Assembly: GCA_903903925.1 (NCBI GenBank)
Contig: CAIVAU010000096.1
Span: 55,443-119,442, forward strand
From: an uncultured cyanobacterium
GTDB lineage: Bacteria; Cyanobacteriota; Cyanobacteriia; Cyanobacteriales; Nostocaceae
Direction: 5' to 3'
DNA: 64,000 nt
Notes under the pieces: model-generated
What the model was told of the DNA's origin: nothing
What the model saw: only the letters and a program-made list of their open reading frames with translations
Database searches by the model: none
In this document: positions 18,739 to 28,518 of the stretch, piece by piece
How the letters are laid out: each line of letters begins with the position of its first letter
Position numbering within the stretch: the first letter of the stretch is position 1
Position numbers and translations under genes: made by a program

Positions 18739-20610
18739 TTGAGTACACCGGATTATACTGTGAAAAAAGAGTTGATTGAAACTCAGCTTAACAAGTTGAA
18801 AGATGATGCTAACTCTCTGCTATTTCCTAAAGAGCTAAAGATCATCAGACCTACACAAACCTTGAACAGATGTCTCAATCTCCTCCCAGGATTAAAACCT
18901 CTGACCTTCAGCTTTGTTGTAGCAGTAGTATTGTGCAACTATCAGGATGCGTTCTGCGTCGCCCAAACTCTCAATCATCAAACGTTGCCGCCATCACGCT
19001 TAGAAGATGTTCCTGTCACTCCATTGCCGTCGGATGTGCTGCCGAAGTCACCAGGCTTAAATCAATTGCTTTCTCCTCCAAAACTACCGATCAAGCCAAT
19101 TCCGGAGCAGGATGAGTCTCATGCTAGATTTCGGGTTGATCGCATTGAAGTCATAGGCAGTACAGTTTTCAAACCAAAACAGTTTGCCGCTATCACAGAT
19201 CCTTTTGTGGGACGAGAACTATCGTTTGCAGAGTTGTTGCAAATCAGAGACGCCATCACGAAGCTCTACACTGATAAAGGTTACTTAACAACGGGAGCAT
19301 TGATTCAGCCGCAAACAGTAGAATCTGGGGTGCTTAAAATCCAGGTGATTGAGGGTAGTGTACAAGAAATTAAAATCATTGGCAACAGGCGATTAGGCAG
19401 TCACTACATTCGCGATCGCATCCAACTCGGTGCTGGAACACCCCTAAATGTCCCTCATCTGCTGGAGACGCTGCAACTTCTTCGTCTTGATCCGCGCATT
19501 CAAAACTTATCAGCCGAGTTGCAGTTGGGTGTGCGTCCCGGCACCAATGTGTTGCGTGTTGAGGTTAAAGAAGCAGACACCTTCAAGCTGACGGCAATTT
19601 TGGATAATGGGCGATCGCCAAGTGTGGGCAGTTTTCGCCGTGGACTCGACCTGCAAGAAGCCGATTTACTTGGTTTTGGTGACACACTCAGTGTAGGATA
19701 CGCCAATACTGATGGCAGCAATACGATTGATTTCAACTATACACTGCCAATCAATGCCCACAATGGTACTGTATCGTTTAGTTCTAACCAAGGGTGGAAC
19801 CACATTATTGAAAAACCATTTAATTTACTTGATATTCAGTCCAGATACCAATCCTACGAATTAGGCTATCGGCAACCCCTGGTGCAAACACCAACCAAGG
19901 AGTTAGCGGTGGGGCTGTCGTTCTCGCGTCAGGAAAGCCAAACTGAGTTAGGCCTTGATAACATTGGACCATTTCCAGTGTCACCTGGTGCGGATGGGGC
20001 TGGAAAAACCAGAATTTCTGCCCTCCGCTTTTTTCAGGAGTATACCCAGCGAAGTAGTGAACATGTATTGGCGTTGCGATCGCAATTGAGCTTTGGGGTA
20101 GATTGGTTCGGTGCAAATGTCAGTCAGAGTGGGCCAGATAGCCGCTTTTTTGTCTGGCGGGGACAGGGGCAGTGGGTACGACAGTTAGCACCGGATACTC
20201 TGTTTTTGGTCAAAAGCGATTTACAATTGGCAACGGATTCCCTAGTGCCGTTGGAGCAATTTGGTCTTGGTGGACAAATCAGTGTGCGGGGCTATCGTCA
20301 AGACGCATTACTAACAGATAATGGCATATTGTTCTCGGCTGAATTCCGGTTGCCGATTGTCCGTGCTCCTAGAATTGGCGGAGTGCTGCAAGTAACACCT
20401 TTTCTTGATGTTGGTAAAGGCTGGAATACCGATAGCAAAGATCCATCGCCAAGTACACTCATTGGCACAGGATTAGGGCTGCTATGGAAACAGGGCGAGA
20501 ACCTCTCAGCCCGCTTCGATTGGGGTATTCCCCTGGTATCAGTGCAAGGGGAAAAGCGATCGCTTCAGGAACAAGGACTGTACTTCTCGGTGCACTATTC
20601 ACCGTTTTGA
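18739..20610 (+). CDS. TpsB/ShlB-type outer-membrane secretion pore
   Basis: Omp85-superfamily transporter of a two-partner secretion (type Vb) system, which exports a partner exoprotein through the outer membrane. A hydrophobic export signal lies at residues about 50-75 (FSFVVAVVLCNYQDAFCVAQ). Two POTRA domains follow (about 128-205 and 206-280). The 16-strand barrel then contains the lid-lock motif VRGYR at 516-520 and ends in Phe (HYSPF). I kept TTG 18739; GTG 18760 is also possible. Length 623 aa is typical. The likely cargo is the TpsA at 23101, with a protease gene in between. Confidence 0.9.
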   Translation: MSTPDYTVKKELIETQLNKLKDDANSLLFPKELKIIRPTQTLNRCLNLLPGLKPLTFSFVVAVVLCNYQDAFCVAQTLNHQTLPPSRLEDVPVTPLPSDVLPKSPGLNQLLSPPKLPIKPIPEQDESHARFRVDRIEVIGSTVFKPKQFAAITDPFVGRELSFAELLQIRDAITKLYTDKGYLTTGALIQPQTVESGVLKIQVIEGSVQEIKIIGNRRLGSHYIRDRIQLGAGTPLNVPHLLETLQLLRLDPRIQNLSAELQLGVRPGTNVLRVEVKEADTFKLTAILDNGRSPSVGSFRRGLDLQEADLLGFGDTLSVGYANTDGSNTIDFNYTLPINAHNGTVSFSSNQGWNHIIEKPFNLLDIQSRYQSYELGYRQPLVQTPTKELAVGLSFSRQESQTELGLDNIGPFPVSPGADGAGKTRISALRFFQEYTQRSSEHVLALRSQLSFGVDWFGANVSQSGPDSRFFVWRGQGQWVRQLAPDTLFLVKSDLQLATDSLVPLEQFGLGGQISVRGYRQDALLTDNGILFSAEFRLPIVRAPRIGGVLQVTPFLDVGKGWNTDSKDPSPSTLIGTGLGLLWKQGENLSARFDWGIPLVSVQGEKRSLQEQGLYFSVHYSPF

Positions 20611-21301
20611 TCCACAAGGAGGCACCCCCTATTCAGTTAAAAAGTAAAAAGAGAATCCCCATAAATAAATGATGCTGTTGGTCAATTCATGATGGGTTTA
20701 ACCCCCCACCCTTAAAACCTTAGTTTAGCGTTGCTTTCCCGCCCTGCAATAAATTGCGGGCTAATAGCTCAAGTGCGTTGAAACGCACGCTCAATTAAAG
20801 AACTTACCGATGGATTAGGGCTGATGGGTTAAACCCCCTATCAATTCGCCAACAACATCATAAATTTTTTCATATTTTTAGGAAGTCTGTTATTAACTCA
20901 GCCGTGCTGGGTCGTTTTTCATGCCTTAGTCTAAACTCCAAACCTAAGTAATTCTTCTTTAATCGCAACTTTAATTTCTTATAAAGATTTCCATTTTTTC
21001 GGCTTAACTGAACCGCATCATCAGTATTTCCTCTCAAGAAATGTGATGAAAAATGTTACTTCTTAATTCAAAAATAATATTTTGCTAACTAGGTTTTTAT
21101 TCAATCACTACACATTTTATTTTTTGGGCTTAGCCGAACTGTATTGTGCGTATTTTTTCTAGCATAGCCCTATTAAAAAAACATTTATTCTTGATGAAAA
21201 AATAATTTTTAATCAAACTTATTTTATACATTCAACATTTATCGTTGCTGATAATAAAAAGATGATTTTTTGTCATCGAATAAACTCATTTAATCAAATC
21301 T
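20611..21301. other. Gene-free 691-bp region upstream of the sedolisin gene
   Basis: No reading frame is supported. At 20690-20850 there are two copies of a GGGTTTAACCCCCTA-like motif around an inverted repeat (CCCGC...GCGGG) and GTGCGTTGAAACGCAC (20773-20788), all resembling dispersed cyanobacterial repeats. From 20900 to 21300 the DNA is very AT-rich and probably carries the protease promoter. Confidence 0.6.
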
Positions 21302-22924
21302 ATGTTGAAGAAATCTATTTTTCCTGTAAAGTTGATACTGACTCTGGGAATCACCCTTTGTCTACCCATTTCATCGGCTAAAGCAGTTCAAATTGACGAT
21401 GTAAAACTCAGTGATAGTAACCAACCCTTTACACCTGAGGTTAGGGTTCTCGGACCTGCTCCCAGAAAAGATTCTGTCGAATTTCATGTTGCTCTCAAAA
21501 TGCGTAATTTGGATGAGCTACAATCCCGAATCGATGAAGGTGAGGAGATTTCCGCACAGGAATTAGAAAAGCTCTATTACCCCACGAAGGAGGATCATAA
21601 CAAGATAGTCCAATGGCTTCGCAATCAGGGATTTTCTGTCAAGACCTATTCCCATCGCCTCGTGATTGTCGCTCAAGGTAGCGCTGACCAAGTCCAAAGT
21701 ACCTTGGGTGTATCTCTTCAACAGGTTCTAGTAGAAGGAAAAACCTACTTGGCCACTGAGGATGCTCCCAACATTCCAGGATCTCTGAGTGATCTTGTAT
21801 TGGGGATTAATGGCCTACAACCACACCTCCGTGCTAGACCTCATATGCAGAATGTTCAACCCCTGAGTGTAACAACACCTTTCGCTCCAGCCTTCTCTAT
21901 CAATGACTTAAAGGTAGCTTATGGAGTAAACAAGGTAGCTCTCAATGGGAGCGGACAAAGGATGGGTATTGTTATTGATATATTCCCCAATAACAACGAC
22001 CTGACTACCTTCTGGAAAAACCAAAACATTCCCCAATCTCTAAATAACATCGAAAAAGTTTGTACTGGATCAACCGCTGGCTGTAACAGTACTCCTTCCG
22101 GCGAAGAAACCTTGGATGTGGAGATGACAAGTGGTCTGGCACCTGCGGGTAAAGTTCGGATCTATGGGTCTGGATCATTATCCTTCTCTGCCCTTGATGC
22201 AGCCTATGCCCAAATCCTGAGCGAGTTGCAGAACGGAACAACCCAACTTCAGCAAGTTTCCTTGAGCTATGGTATTTGTGAACAATTTGTATCAAGCAGC
22301 CAGCTTCGCACAGATTCCCAATTCTTCGCCGCTTTGGTAGCCCGTGGTGTAACAGTCTTTGCCTCCTCGGGAGATAGTGGTTCTTCTAACGGTTGTTCCT
22401 CCTCCTCCTCCTTAAAAGTTAGCTACCCAGCTTCAGATGTCAATGTCACTAGTGTTGGTGGTACAAGTCTAGTCTCGACTTCTACAGGTACAGTCAGCAG
22501 TGAAACTAGCTGGAGTGGCAGTGGTGGGGGCACGAGTTCCTTCTTCAAACGTCCCGTCTGGCAAGTAGGTACCGGAGTTCCAGCAGGCACTCAACGCCTT
22601 GTACCAGATGTCTCCTTGGTTGCAGACCCATATACTGGGGTTTACGTCTACTTAAATGGAAATGCCTACCAGTTTGGTGGTACTAGTGTGAGCGCACCCC
22701 TTTGGAATGGTTTGACTGCACTGATCAATCAGAACCGACGCAGCCAGGGTAAGTCTTCATTAGGTCTACTAGGATCAAAGGTTTATCCATTGATTAACAC
22801 CCCTAGCATCAGGGATATTATCAGTGGTAACAATGGTCAATTTAGAGCTGGTCGTGGGTATGACCAAGTGACAGGTGTGGGGGTTCCAGTTTTTGATCAA
22901 CTTCTGAATACTTTATCCCAATAG
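21302..22924 (+). CDS. Secreted S53 (sedolisin/kumamolisin) serine-carboxyl peptidase
   Basis: Secreted acid-type protease. The signal peptide spans residues 1-28 (...LPISSAKA). A pro-kumamolisin prodomain spans about 50-175. The catalytic set of the family is complete: E268 and D272 (GEETLD), D358 in SSGDSG, and the nucleophile S462 in GGTSVSAPLWNG. The C-terminal calcium site is also seen (D505-I506 in RDIISG and D521 in GRGYDQVTGVG). Length 540 aa is normal. It sits between a TpsB pore and a TpsA exoprotein on the same strand. It may process TpsA or act on its own; that link is inferred from position. Confidence 0.9.
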   Translation: MLKKSIFPVKLILTLGITLCLPISSAKAVQIDDVKLSDSNQPFTPEVRVLGPAPRKDSVEFHVALKMRNLDELQSRIDEGEEISAQELEKLYYPTKEDHNKIVQWLRNQGFSVKTYSHRLVIVAQGSADQVQSTLGVSLQQVLVEGKTYLATEDAPNIPGSLSDLVLGINGLQPHLRARPHMQNVQPLSVTTPFAPAFSINDLKVAYGVNKVALNGSGQRMGIVIDIFPNNNDLTTFWKNQNIPQSLNNIEKVCTGSTAGCNSTPSGEETLDVEMTSGLAPAGKVRIYGSGSLSFSALDAAYAQILSELQNGTTQLQQVSLSYGICEQFVSSSQLRTDSQFFAALVARGVTVFASSGDSGSSNGCSSSSSLKVSYPASDVNVTSVGGTSLVSTSTGTVSSETSWSGSGGGTSSFFKRPVWQVGTGVPAGTQRLVPDVSLVADPYTGVYVYLNGNAYQFGGTSVSAPLWNGLTALINQNRRSQGKSSLGLLGSKVYPLINTPSIRDIISGNNGQFRAGRGYDQVTGVGVPVFDQLLNTLSQ

Positions 22925-23067
22925 GAGATGTCTAATGTGACTGATATTATTTTAGGTAGCAAGACGATATTCTAGCAAAGATGCATAAATATTCACACTC
23001 TACGAATTCTTTGGCAACCTCCTGATGATTGAATAGAATGGTGTTACGATCAATGTCATCCAGGGAA

Positions 23068-23100
23068 CTCTAGCTATTAAGAATAAATGGAACGCTAGAG
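23068..23100 (+). promoter_or_regulatory. Inverted repeat overlapping the tpsA translation start region
   Basis: CTCTAGC (23068-23074) and GCTAGAG (23094-23100) form a 7-bp stem with a 19-nt loop ending directly at the ATG of tpsA. In RNA this would hide the weak AGAG ribosome site. The same symmetry could instead be a protein site. Confidence 0.4.
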
Positions 23101-26022
23101 ATGAAAGCAACCTCTGTTTGGTTGGGTTTGGTTAATGGCATGGTGACAAGTGTAGCAATGCTTTTGTGGAGCGGCATCAGCATTGCCCAGATTATTCCCG
23201 ACACCACACTTCACACCACCGTCTCCCAAAGTGGCAATAACTTTACCATCACTAACGGTAGTGTTGCAGATCGTAACTTGTTTCACAGCTTTCGGCAGTT
23301 TTCTGTACCCACAGGTGGCTCAGCCACGTTTGATTTAGTCAACACACCCAACATCTCGACCATCTTCAGCCGTGTTACTGGTGGTAGTGTTTCCAAAATT
23401 GATGGAGCGATTCAAACAATTCATAGCAATAACCCTGTGAGTCTGTTTCTGCTCAATCCCAGTGGGATTATGTTTGGATCCAATGCCAAATTGAATATTG
23501 GTGGCTCATTTATCAGTACCACCGCCAACAGCATCAAATTTGCGGATGGTACACAGTTTAGTGCAACTAGTCTATCACCCTTACTAACTATCAGTGTCCC
23601 AATAGGGTTGCAATTTGGTGGGAATGCGGGTGCCATTCAGGTGCAAGGCAATGGCAATGATGGCATTGTTCCGACTAATAATCTGGGAATTGTCGCCAGC
23701 CCCGGAAAAACGATCGCCCTAGTCGGTGGAGACGTGACTTTTTCTGGTGGTGTGATTACATCTCCCTCTGGACGGATTGAAGTTGGTGCGGTTGGTAATG
23801 GAACTGTCAGCCTGAATCCGAGTGCAACGGGATGGCAGTTGGGATACGAACAAGCCCAGGATTTGCGGGATATAAGTTTGAATGCCAGTTCTTCCCTGTG
23901 GAATCCCTATCCGGTGAGCAATCCGGCTGGAGGTATTCAGGTAGTGGGACGGGATATCCGCCTGGATCAGTCCCAAATTGCCGCCGCAGCATTAGGCACA
24001 GGAGAGGGTGGAAATATTCAGGTCAATGCACAGCGATCGCTCTGGTTGGGTGGGCTGAATCCCCATGCCCAAGCTCCCAGCGCTTGGATTGTCAATCAGG
24101 TTGCACCAGGCGCACTGGGGAACGGAGGATCTGTGACTATTCAAGCATCTCAACTCACCTTGCAAGAGGGAGCCGCCGTGGAAACCCTGAGTTTTGGCTC
24201 AGGATCGGCGGGTAAGGTGCAAGTGACGGCAGATACTATTCTTGCTAGTGGTAGTGTTGCCCTCCATTCTCCCTTGGCGCTACTAGGTGGCAATGATAGT
24301 CGTATCGCTAGTGAGAACTACGCATCGGGAGCGGGGGGAGATGTTGAAGTTGTGGCTCGACAAATCACCTTTGACGGGGGTGGTCAAATTTCAACTTTTG
24401 TCTTGCCAGGAGCCAGTGGACGTGGCGGAAACATTACTGTAGATGCAGCAGATACCATCTCAGCGACTGGGATTGGTTCCATCAATTTAATCCCCAGCGG
24501 TATTGAAGCGTACACAATAGGCTTAGGTAATAGCGGCAATGTGCGGGTCTCAACAGGCACGTTGAACCTTTCAGACAGTGGATCAGTTAGCACATTGGTT
24601 GTTCGCCTTGCTGGGTTACCAAATACTGGGATCGGGAATGCGGGAGATGTAAACATCGTGGCACGCCAATCTATAGAAATGATTGGTGATAGCCCACTCT
24701 CGCCAACTACACCAAGTTTGCTGGGGAGTATCACAACCGGATCGGGCAATGGGGGAAATGTTGCTGTCACCACACCAAGTCTTGTGATACAATCCGGAGC
24801 CACATTGAGTTCTATCACCGTCCCGGTGGCTGGCAACTTTGGTGATCCCAAACAGTCCAATAACCTGGGAAATGGGGGTAATGTCATGTTGAACGTTGCC
24901 AATCACATTGAGATTAGTGGAGTGAATCCAATCACACTTGCTCCCAGTGCCTTAGGAACAGTCACCTTCGGCAATGGAAATGCGGGGAATACGTTGATTC
25001 AAACGAATCAATTGGCGGTGCGGGATGATGGAGCCATTACTGCTATTACTGAAGCCACAGGTAATGCTGGAGCATTGGACGTCAGGGCAAATGACATTTT
25101 AGTGGAGGGTAAGAACATTCACGGTTCAACAATTACTTCCAGCGCACCTATCTTAAGTGAGACTAGTCTTAAATTTTATGGTTTGCCGCCTTTTCCCACA
25201 GGCGATACCGGCACTCTCCGCATCACTACGGATAACCTCACCATCCGCAATGGCGGTTCAGTTGACGTTAGACACGAAGGTACAGGTAATGCAGGGCAGT
25301 TAGAGATTCAAGCGAATATGGTGTTTTTGGACAACGGCGGTGTGATTACTGCATCTACGGCTTCAGGAAGTGGTGGCAACATCAACCTGCAGGTTCGTGA
25401 CGTACTCCTCGCCCGTTATGGTAGCGATATCACAGCTCAAGCCGGCGGCGCTGGCAATGGCGGCAACATCAATATTGATACTAGTTTTATTGTAGCGTTG
25501 GAAAATAGCGACATCATTGCCAATGCCTTTCGCGGCAACGGTGGCAATATTGAAATTGCTACCCAAGGATTGATTGGTATTGAACCGAGATCGCAACTCA
25601 CTCCTTCTAGTGACATCACTGCTAGTTCTCAACTCGGTGTCAGTGGTAACGTCCAAATCAATAACCCAGCTTTCGTTCCCAATTTGGGTTTGGTGGAACT
25701 TCCAATTAATTTGATTGACCCAAGTCAAAAAATTGCTAGTGGCTGTTCTACCAATCAAGGAAATCGCTTTGTAGCAACAGGACGAGGTGGTGTGCCACAA
25801 AATCCAACCCAGGAAATTGGGAGCGATCGCACCTGGTCTGATGTGCGAGATCTCTCTGCATACCGGAAAATACAGAAAGTACAAGCACAGATCCCTGAAT
25901 CATCAGAGGTTCTTGTCCAGGCGACAAGCTGGCATCGCAATGCTAACGGCAAAATTGAGTTAATTGCAACTCAACCAGCCTACGTACAACCATCTTTAAC
26001 CTGTGCAGCAGTCGCCAAATAA
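23101..26022 (+). CDS. TpsA exoprotein, filamentous-haemagglutinin N-terminal domain
   Basis: Secreted substrate of the two-partner system. The signal peptide is residues 1-29. The TPS domain follows (about 35-160) with FHSFRQFSVPTGG (61-73) and NPSGIMFG (119-126), the cyanobacterial version of the NPxGI motif. The body (about 180-860) is made of glycine/asparagine-rich beta-helix repeats such as GNGGNI. The C-terminal block with INLIDPSQKIASGC and RFVATGRGG is typical of cyanobacterial TpsA proteins. At 973 aa it is a mid-size member. Adhesion or surface binding is the general family role; the exact target is unknown. Confidence 0.9.
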   Translation: MKATSVWLGLVNGMVTSVAMLLWSGISIAQIIPDTTLHTTVSQSGNNFTITNGSVADRNLFHSFRQFSVPTGGSATFDLVNTPNISTIFSRVTGGSVSKIDGAIQTIHSNNPVSLFLLNPSGIMFGSNAKLNIGGSFISTTANSIKFADGTQFSATSLSPLLTISVPIGLQFGGNAGAIQVQGNGNDGIVPTNNLGIVASPGKTIALVGGDVTFSGGVITSPSGRIEVGAVGNGTVSLNPSATGWQLGYEQAQDLRDISLNASSSLWNPYPVSNPAGGIQVVGRDIRLDQSQIAAAALGTGEGGNIQVNAQRSLWLGGLNPHAQAPSAWIVNQVAPGALGNGGSVTIQASQLTLQEGAAVETLSFGSGSAGKVQVTADTILASGSVALHSPLALLGGNDSRIASENYASGAGGDVEVVARQITFDGGGQISTFVLPGASGRGGNITVDAADTISATGIGSINLIPSGIEAYTIGLGNSGNVRVSTGTLNLSDSGSVSTLVVRLAGLPNTGIGNAGDVNIVARQSIEMIGDSPLSPTTPSLLGSITTGSGNGGNVAVTTPSLVIQSGATLSSITVPVAGNFGDPKQSNNLGNGGNVMLNVANHIEISGVNPITLAPSALGTVTFGNGNAGNTLIQTNQLAVRDDGAITAITEATGNAGALDVRANDILVEGKNIHGSTITSSAPILSETSLKFYGLPPFPTGDTGTLRITTDNLTIRNGGSVDVRHEGTGNAGQLEIQANMVFLDNGGVITASTASGSGGNINLQVRDVLLARYGSDITAQAGGAGNGGNINIDTSFIVALENSDIIANAFRGNGGNIEIATQGLIGIEPRSQLTPSSDITASSQLGVSGNVQINNPAFVPNLGLVELPINLIDPSQKIASGCSTNQGNRFVATGRGGVPQNPTQEIGSDRTWSDVRDLSAYRKIQKVQAQIPESSEVLVQATSWHRNANGKIELIATQPAYVQPSLTCAAVAK

Positions 26023-26143
26023 TCAGTCCTCCGATGGGAGGGAGTTTTGATTAGCTGAAGTGCTAGCTCAGTTCAGATTCTAACGATATCATTATAAATG
26101 TAATTGTTGTGGTAAAATCTCTGTTGAGAGCGAGGTGCTAGTC

Positions 26144-26950
26144 ATGTCTTCTCCCTTTCCAGGAATGAACCCTTATTTAGAAAATCCTGAATTGTGGTCA
26201 GAGGTGCATCATCGACTCATTACAGCACTCGCTGATGCGATAGAAACCAATCTCAGTCTTAAATATCGAGTCGCTATTGAAAAAAGAACCTATCTCAGCG
26301 AAGGAGAAGAGTCAGTCCTCGTTGGAATTCCTGATGTCTCAGTTTTCGCTCAGAAGTCAACTAAAATCCAGACTCCATCACTTGCAACTTTGAGAGAGCA
26401 AGACGAATATGTAACAGTAACAATACCAATGCCAGAAGAAGTTAGGGAAGGTTATTTAGAAATAATAGAGGTAGCAACTGGGTATGTCGTGACAGCTATC
26501 GAAGTTCTTTCTCCCAAAAATAAAAGCGCAGGTATAGGGCGAAAAAAGTATGAAAAAAAGCGCAGGTTAGTGCTAAGTAGTCCAACGAATTTGGTAGAAA
26601 TTGATTTGCTCCGGAGTGGTAAACCTATGCAAATTTTGAGCGAACCCCCACAGAAAGACTATCGGATTTTGGTCAGTCGGAGCGATCGTCGTCCCCAAGC
26701 TCAACTGTATACTTTTAGTATCCGCCAAGAGATTCCGAAGTTTCTACTACCTTTGCAATCAGGAGATACAGAACCATTGGTAGATTTGCAAACTTTGTTA
26801 GTTGGCGTGTACGAACGGGCAAGATTTGATCTAACAATAGACTACACTATCGAACCTGTACCACTACTTAGGAAAGAGGACAAAGTTTGGGCAAATACAC
26901 TCCTGAAAGAGAGAGCAACCGAAGTTAAACGTCAAAAGTCAAAAAAATAA
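26144..26950 (+). CDS. DUF4058 family protein
   Basis: Cyanobacterial family of unknown function. It starts MSSPFPGMNPYLENPELWSE, the family hallmark, followed by HHRLITALADAI. A conserved stretch runs through GYLEIIEVATGYVVTAIEVLSPKNK, where the acidic and SPKNK residues recall a nuclease-like core, but this is not established. I chose the ATG at 26144 because a GAGGTG ribosome site precedes it; GTG 26135 is the upstream alternative. Length is about 268 aa. It ends 3 bp before the methyltransferase start, so the two may be co-transcribed. Confidence 0.8.
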   Translation: MSSPFPGMNPYLENPELWSEVHHRLITALADAIETNLSLKYRVAIEKRTYLSEGEESVLVGIPDVSVFAQKSTKIQTPSLATLREQDEYVTVTIPMPEEVREGYLEIIEVATGYVVTAIEVLSPKNKSAGIGRKKYEKKRRLVLSSPTNLVEIDLLRSGKPMQILSEPPQKDYRILVSRSDRRPQAQLYTFSIRQEIPKFLLPLQSGDTEPLVDLQTLLVGVYERARFDLTIDYTIEPVPLLRKEDKVWANTLLKERATEVKRQKSKK

Positions 26951-26953
26951 AAA

Positions 26954-28162
26954 GTGAAATCGATAGAGTTATTTACAGGTGCTGGAGGCTTGGCAATGGG
27001 CTGTGCCAAAGCCGGCTTTCATCATCTAGCACTTATAGAACAAGATAAGCACAGTTGTTACACCATCCGTGAAAATCAACAGCATTTGCACAGCATCTCC
27101 CCTGACAGAGGAATTGCCTTACTCAGTGACTGGCAGATTCACCAGATGGATGTGACGGACTTTGACTATTCTAAGATAGAGGAAGAAATCGACCTCTTAG
27201 CAGGTGGCCCACCCTGTCAGCCCTTTTCAATTGGTGGTAGGCATAGTGCTTTTCTTGACAACCGGGATATGTTCCCCCAGTTTTTTCGTGCAGTACGCGC
27301 ATTACGTCCCAAAGCTTTCCTGATTGAGAATGTCCGTGGGTTACTGCGTCCTAGTTTTATCAATTATTTTGAGTATATCATCTTACAGCTAACCCACCCA
27401 GAATTATTGCCTAAGCCAGATGAGCCTTGGGTTGACCACTTGGCACGTTTGGAGCGTTATCATCATACTGGGAAGAGTGATGACCTTGGCTATCGCGTTA
27501 CCTTCAGGCTTTTGAATGCCGCTGATTATGGCATACCGCAAAAGCGGGAGCGGGTTTTTATTGTTGGCTTTCGCGCTGAATTGAAGGCAAACTGGTCTTT
27601 CCCTGAACCAACACATACCGAAGAAGCACTGATTTGGCATAAGTGGGTGACTGGCGAATATTGGGAACGCCACACCATTGCTTGCAAAGAACGCCCAGAA
27701 ATGCCAGCTAAACTTCGTAGCCGCTTGCAACGTGCTGGTGCAAATTTATTGGGTAGTGTGACTGCCCCTTGGTGTACTGTTAGGGATGCGATCGCTGATT
27801 TACCACTGCCCGAAAACACCCATGCGGCAGTAGAAATTTCAAATCACGTTTATATTCCAGGCGCTAGAAGTTATCCAGGACATACTGGCAGTCCTTTAGA
27901 TGAGCCAGCTAAAACCTTAAAAGCTGGGGTACACGGTGTCCCTGGTGGGGAGAATATGCTTGCCTTGCCTGATGGACAAGTTCGCTACTTTACAGTACGT
28001 GAAGCAGCAAGGTTACAGACATTTCCTGACGATTACTACTTCCCCTGCACTTGGGGCGAGTCGATGCGCCAAATTGGTAATGCTGTCCCTGTTAATCTTG
28101 CCCATCTTATTGCTAGTAGTATTCGCAGCCATTTACAGGAACTACCACTGGCAGGACAATGA
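26954..28162 (+). CDS. C5-cytosine DNA methyltransferase
   Basis: Transfers a methyl group from S-adenosylmethionine to C5 of cytosine in a specific DNA site. Motif I is SIELFTGAGGLAMG (residues 3-16). Motif IV is GGPPCQPFS with the nucleophile C88. Motif VI is ENVRG (125-129), motif VIII is QKRERVF (196-202), motif IX is VREAARLQTF and motif X is GNAVPV near the end. The target-recognition region lies at about 215-330. The start is GTG. Right after it are remains of a GIY-YIG endonuclease like Eco29kI, so it was probably half of a restriction-modification pair and is now an orphan. The target site is unknown. Confidence 0.93.
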   Translation: MKSIELFTGAGGLAMGCAKAGFHHLALIEQDKHSCYTIRENQQHLHSISPDRGIALLSDWQIHQMDVTDFDYSKIEEEIDLLAGGPPCQPFSIGGRHSAFLDNRDMFPQFFRAVRALRPKAFLIENVRGLLRPSFINYFEYIILQLTHPELLPKPDEPWVDHLARLERYHHTGKSDDLGYRVTFRLLNAADYGIPQKRERVFIVGFRAELKANWSFPEPTHTEEALIWHKWVTGEYWERHTIACKERPEMPAKLRSRLQRAGANLLGSVTAPWCTVRDAIADLPLPENTHAAVEISNHVYIPGARSYPGHTGSPLDEPAKTLKAGVHGVPGGENMLALPDGQVRYFTVREAARLQTFPDDYYFPCTWGESMRQIGNAVPVNLAHLIASSIRSHLQELPLAGQ

Positions 28163-28183
28163 TAAATGCTACAAGCGCAATGA

Positions 28184-28399
28184 TCATTCACGCCATTAGA
28201 GGTTTTCCAAGCTCCTGCTACTTTACGCGAGCAGTTAATCGCATTTCAGGTTAGACAGCAATGCTACCCGCTCAGTGAACTGGAACAGCACAAAGAAGAT
28301 TTGGCTGGCTATGTTGGCGTTTACTTACTTTACTACCGGGGAGAGTTTCCTTTGTACGCAAATCTTACCTATGCCAACATAGCAAAATGCTGTATTTAG
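28184..28399 (+). pseudogene. GIY-YIG (Eco29kI-like) restriction endonuclease fragment
   Basis: Reading from 28184 gives about 71 codons without a good start: PLEVFQAPATLREQ, YPLSELEQHKEDLAGYVGV, then YLLYYRGEFPLYANL and a stop at 28397-28399. The block GVYLLYYRGEFPLY matches the first half of the GIY core in Eco29kI-type enzymes (GVYxLYYxGDFPLY). The second half (the YVGK part with the catalytic Arg and Glu) is missing. Placement directly after a C5 methyltransferase supports the identity. The enzyme is dead. Confidence 0.6.
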
Positions 28400-28518
28400 T
28401 GTTAACTCTACCACAGATAACAGATTCATGGCATCCAGAAAATTCAGAGTATCCTTACGAACGATATAATAGAATGATTGTTAAAAATGTGCCGTATAGG
28501 TTGCCGTGTTTCCTTCAA

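Noticed and set aside
24384..24902. Long minus-strand frame inside tpsA
   Set aside because: It is antisense to a strong TpsA coding sequence, with repetitive Pro/Thr residues derived from the Gly/Asn repeats; no start signal.
28408..28445. Similarity of ACAGATTCATGGCATCCAGA to the pilT start region at 44300
   Set aside because: Only about 25 bp of partial match, with no extension on either side and no inverted ends. Treated as coincidence.
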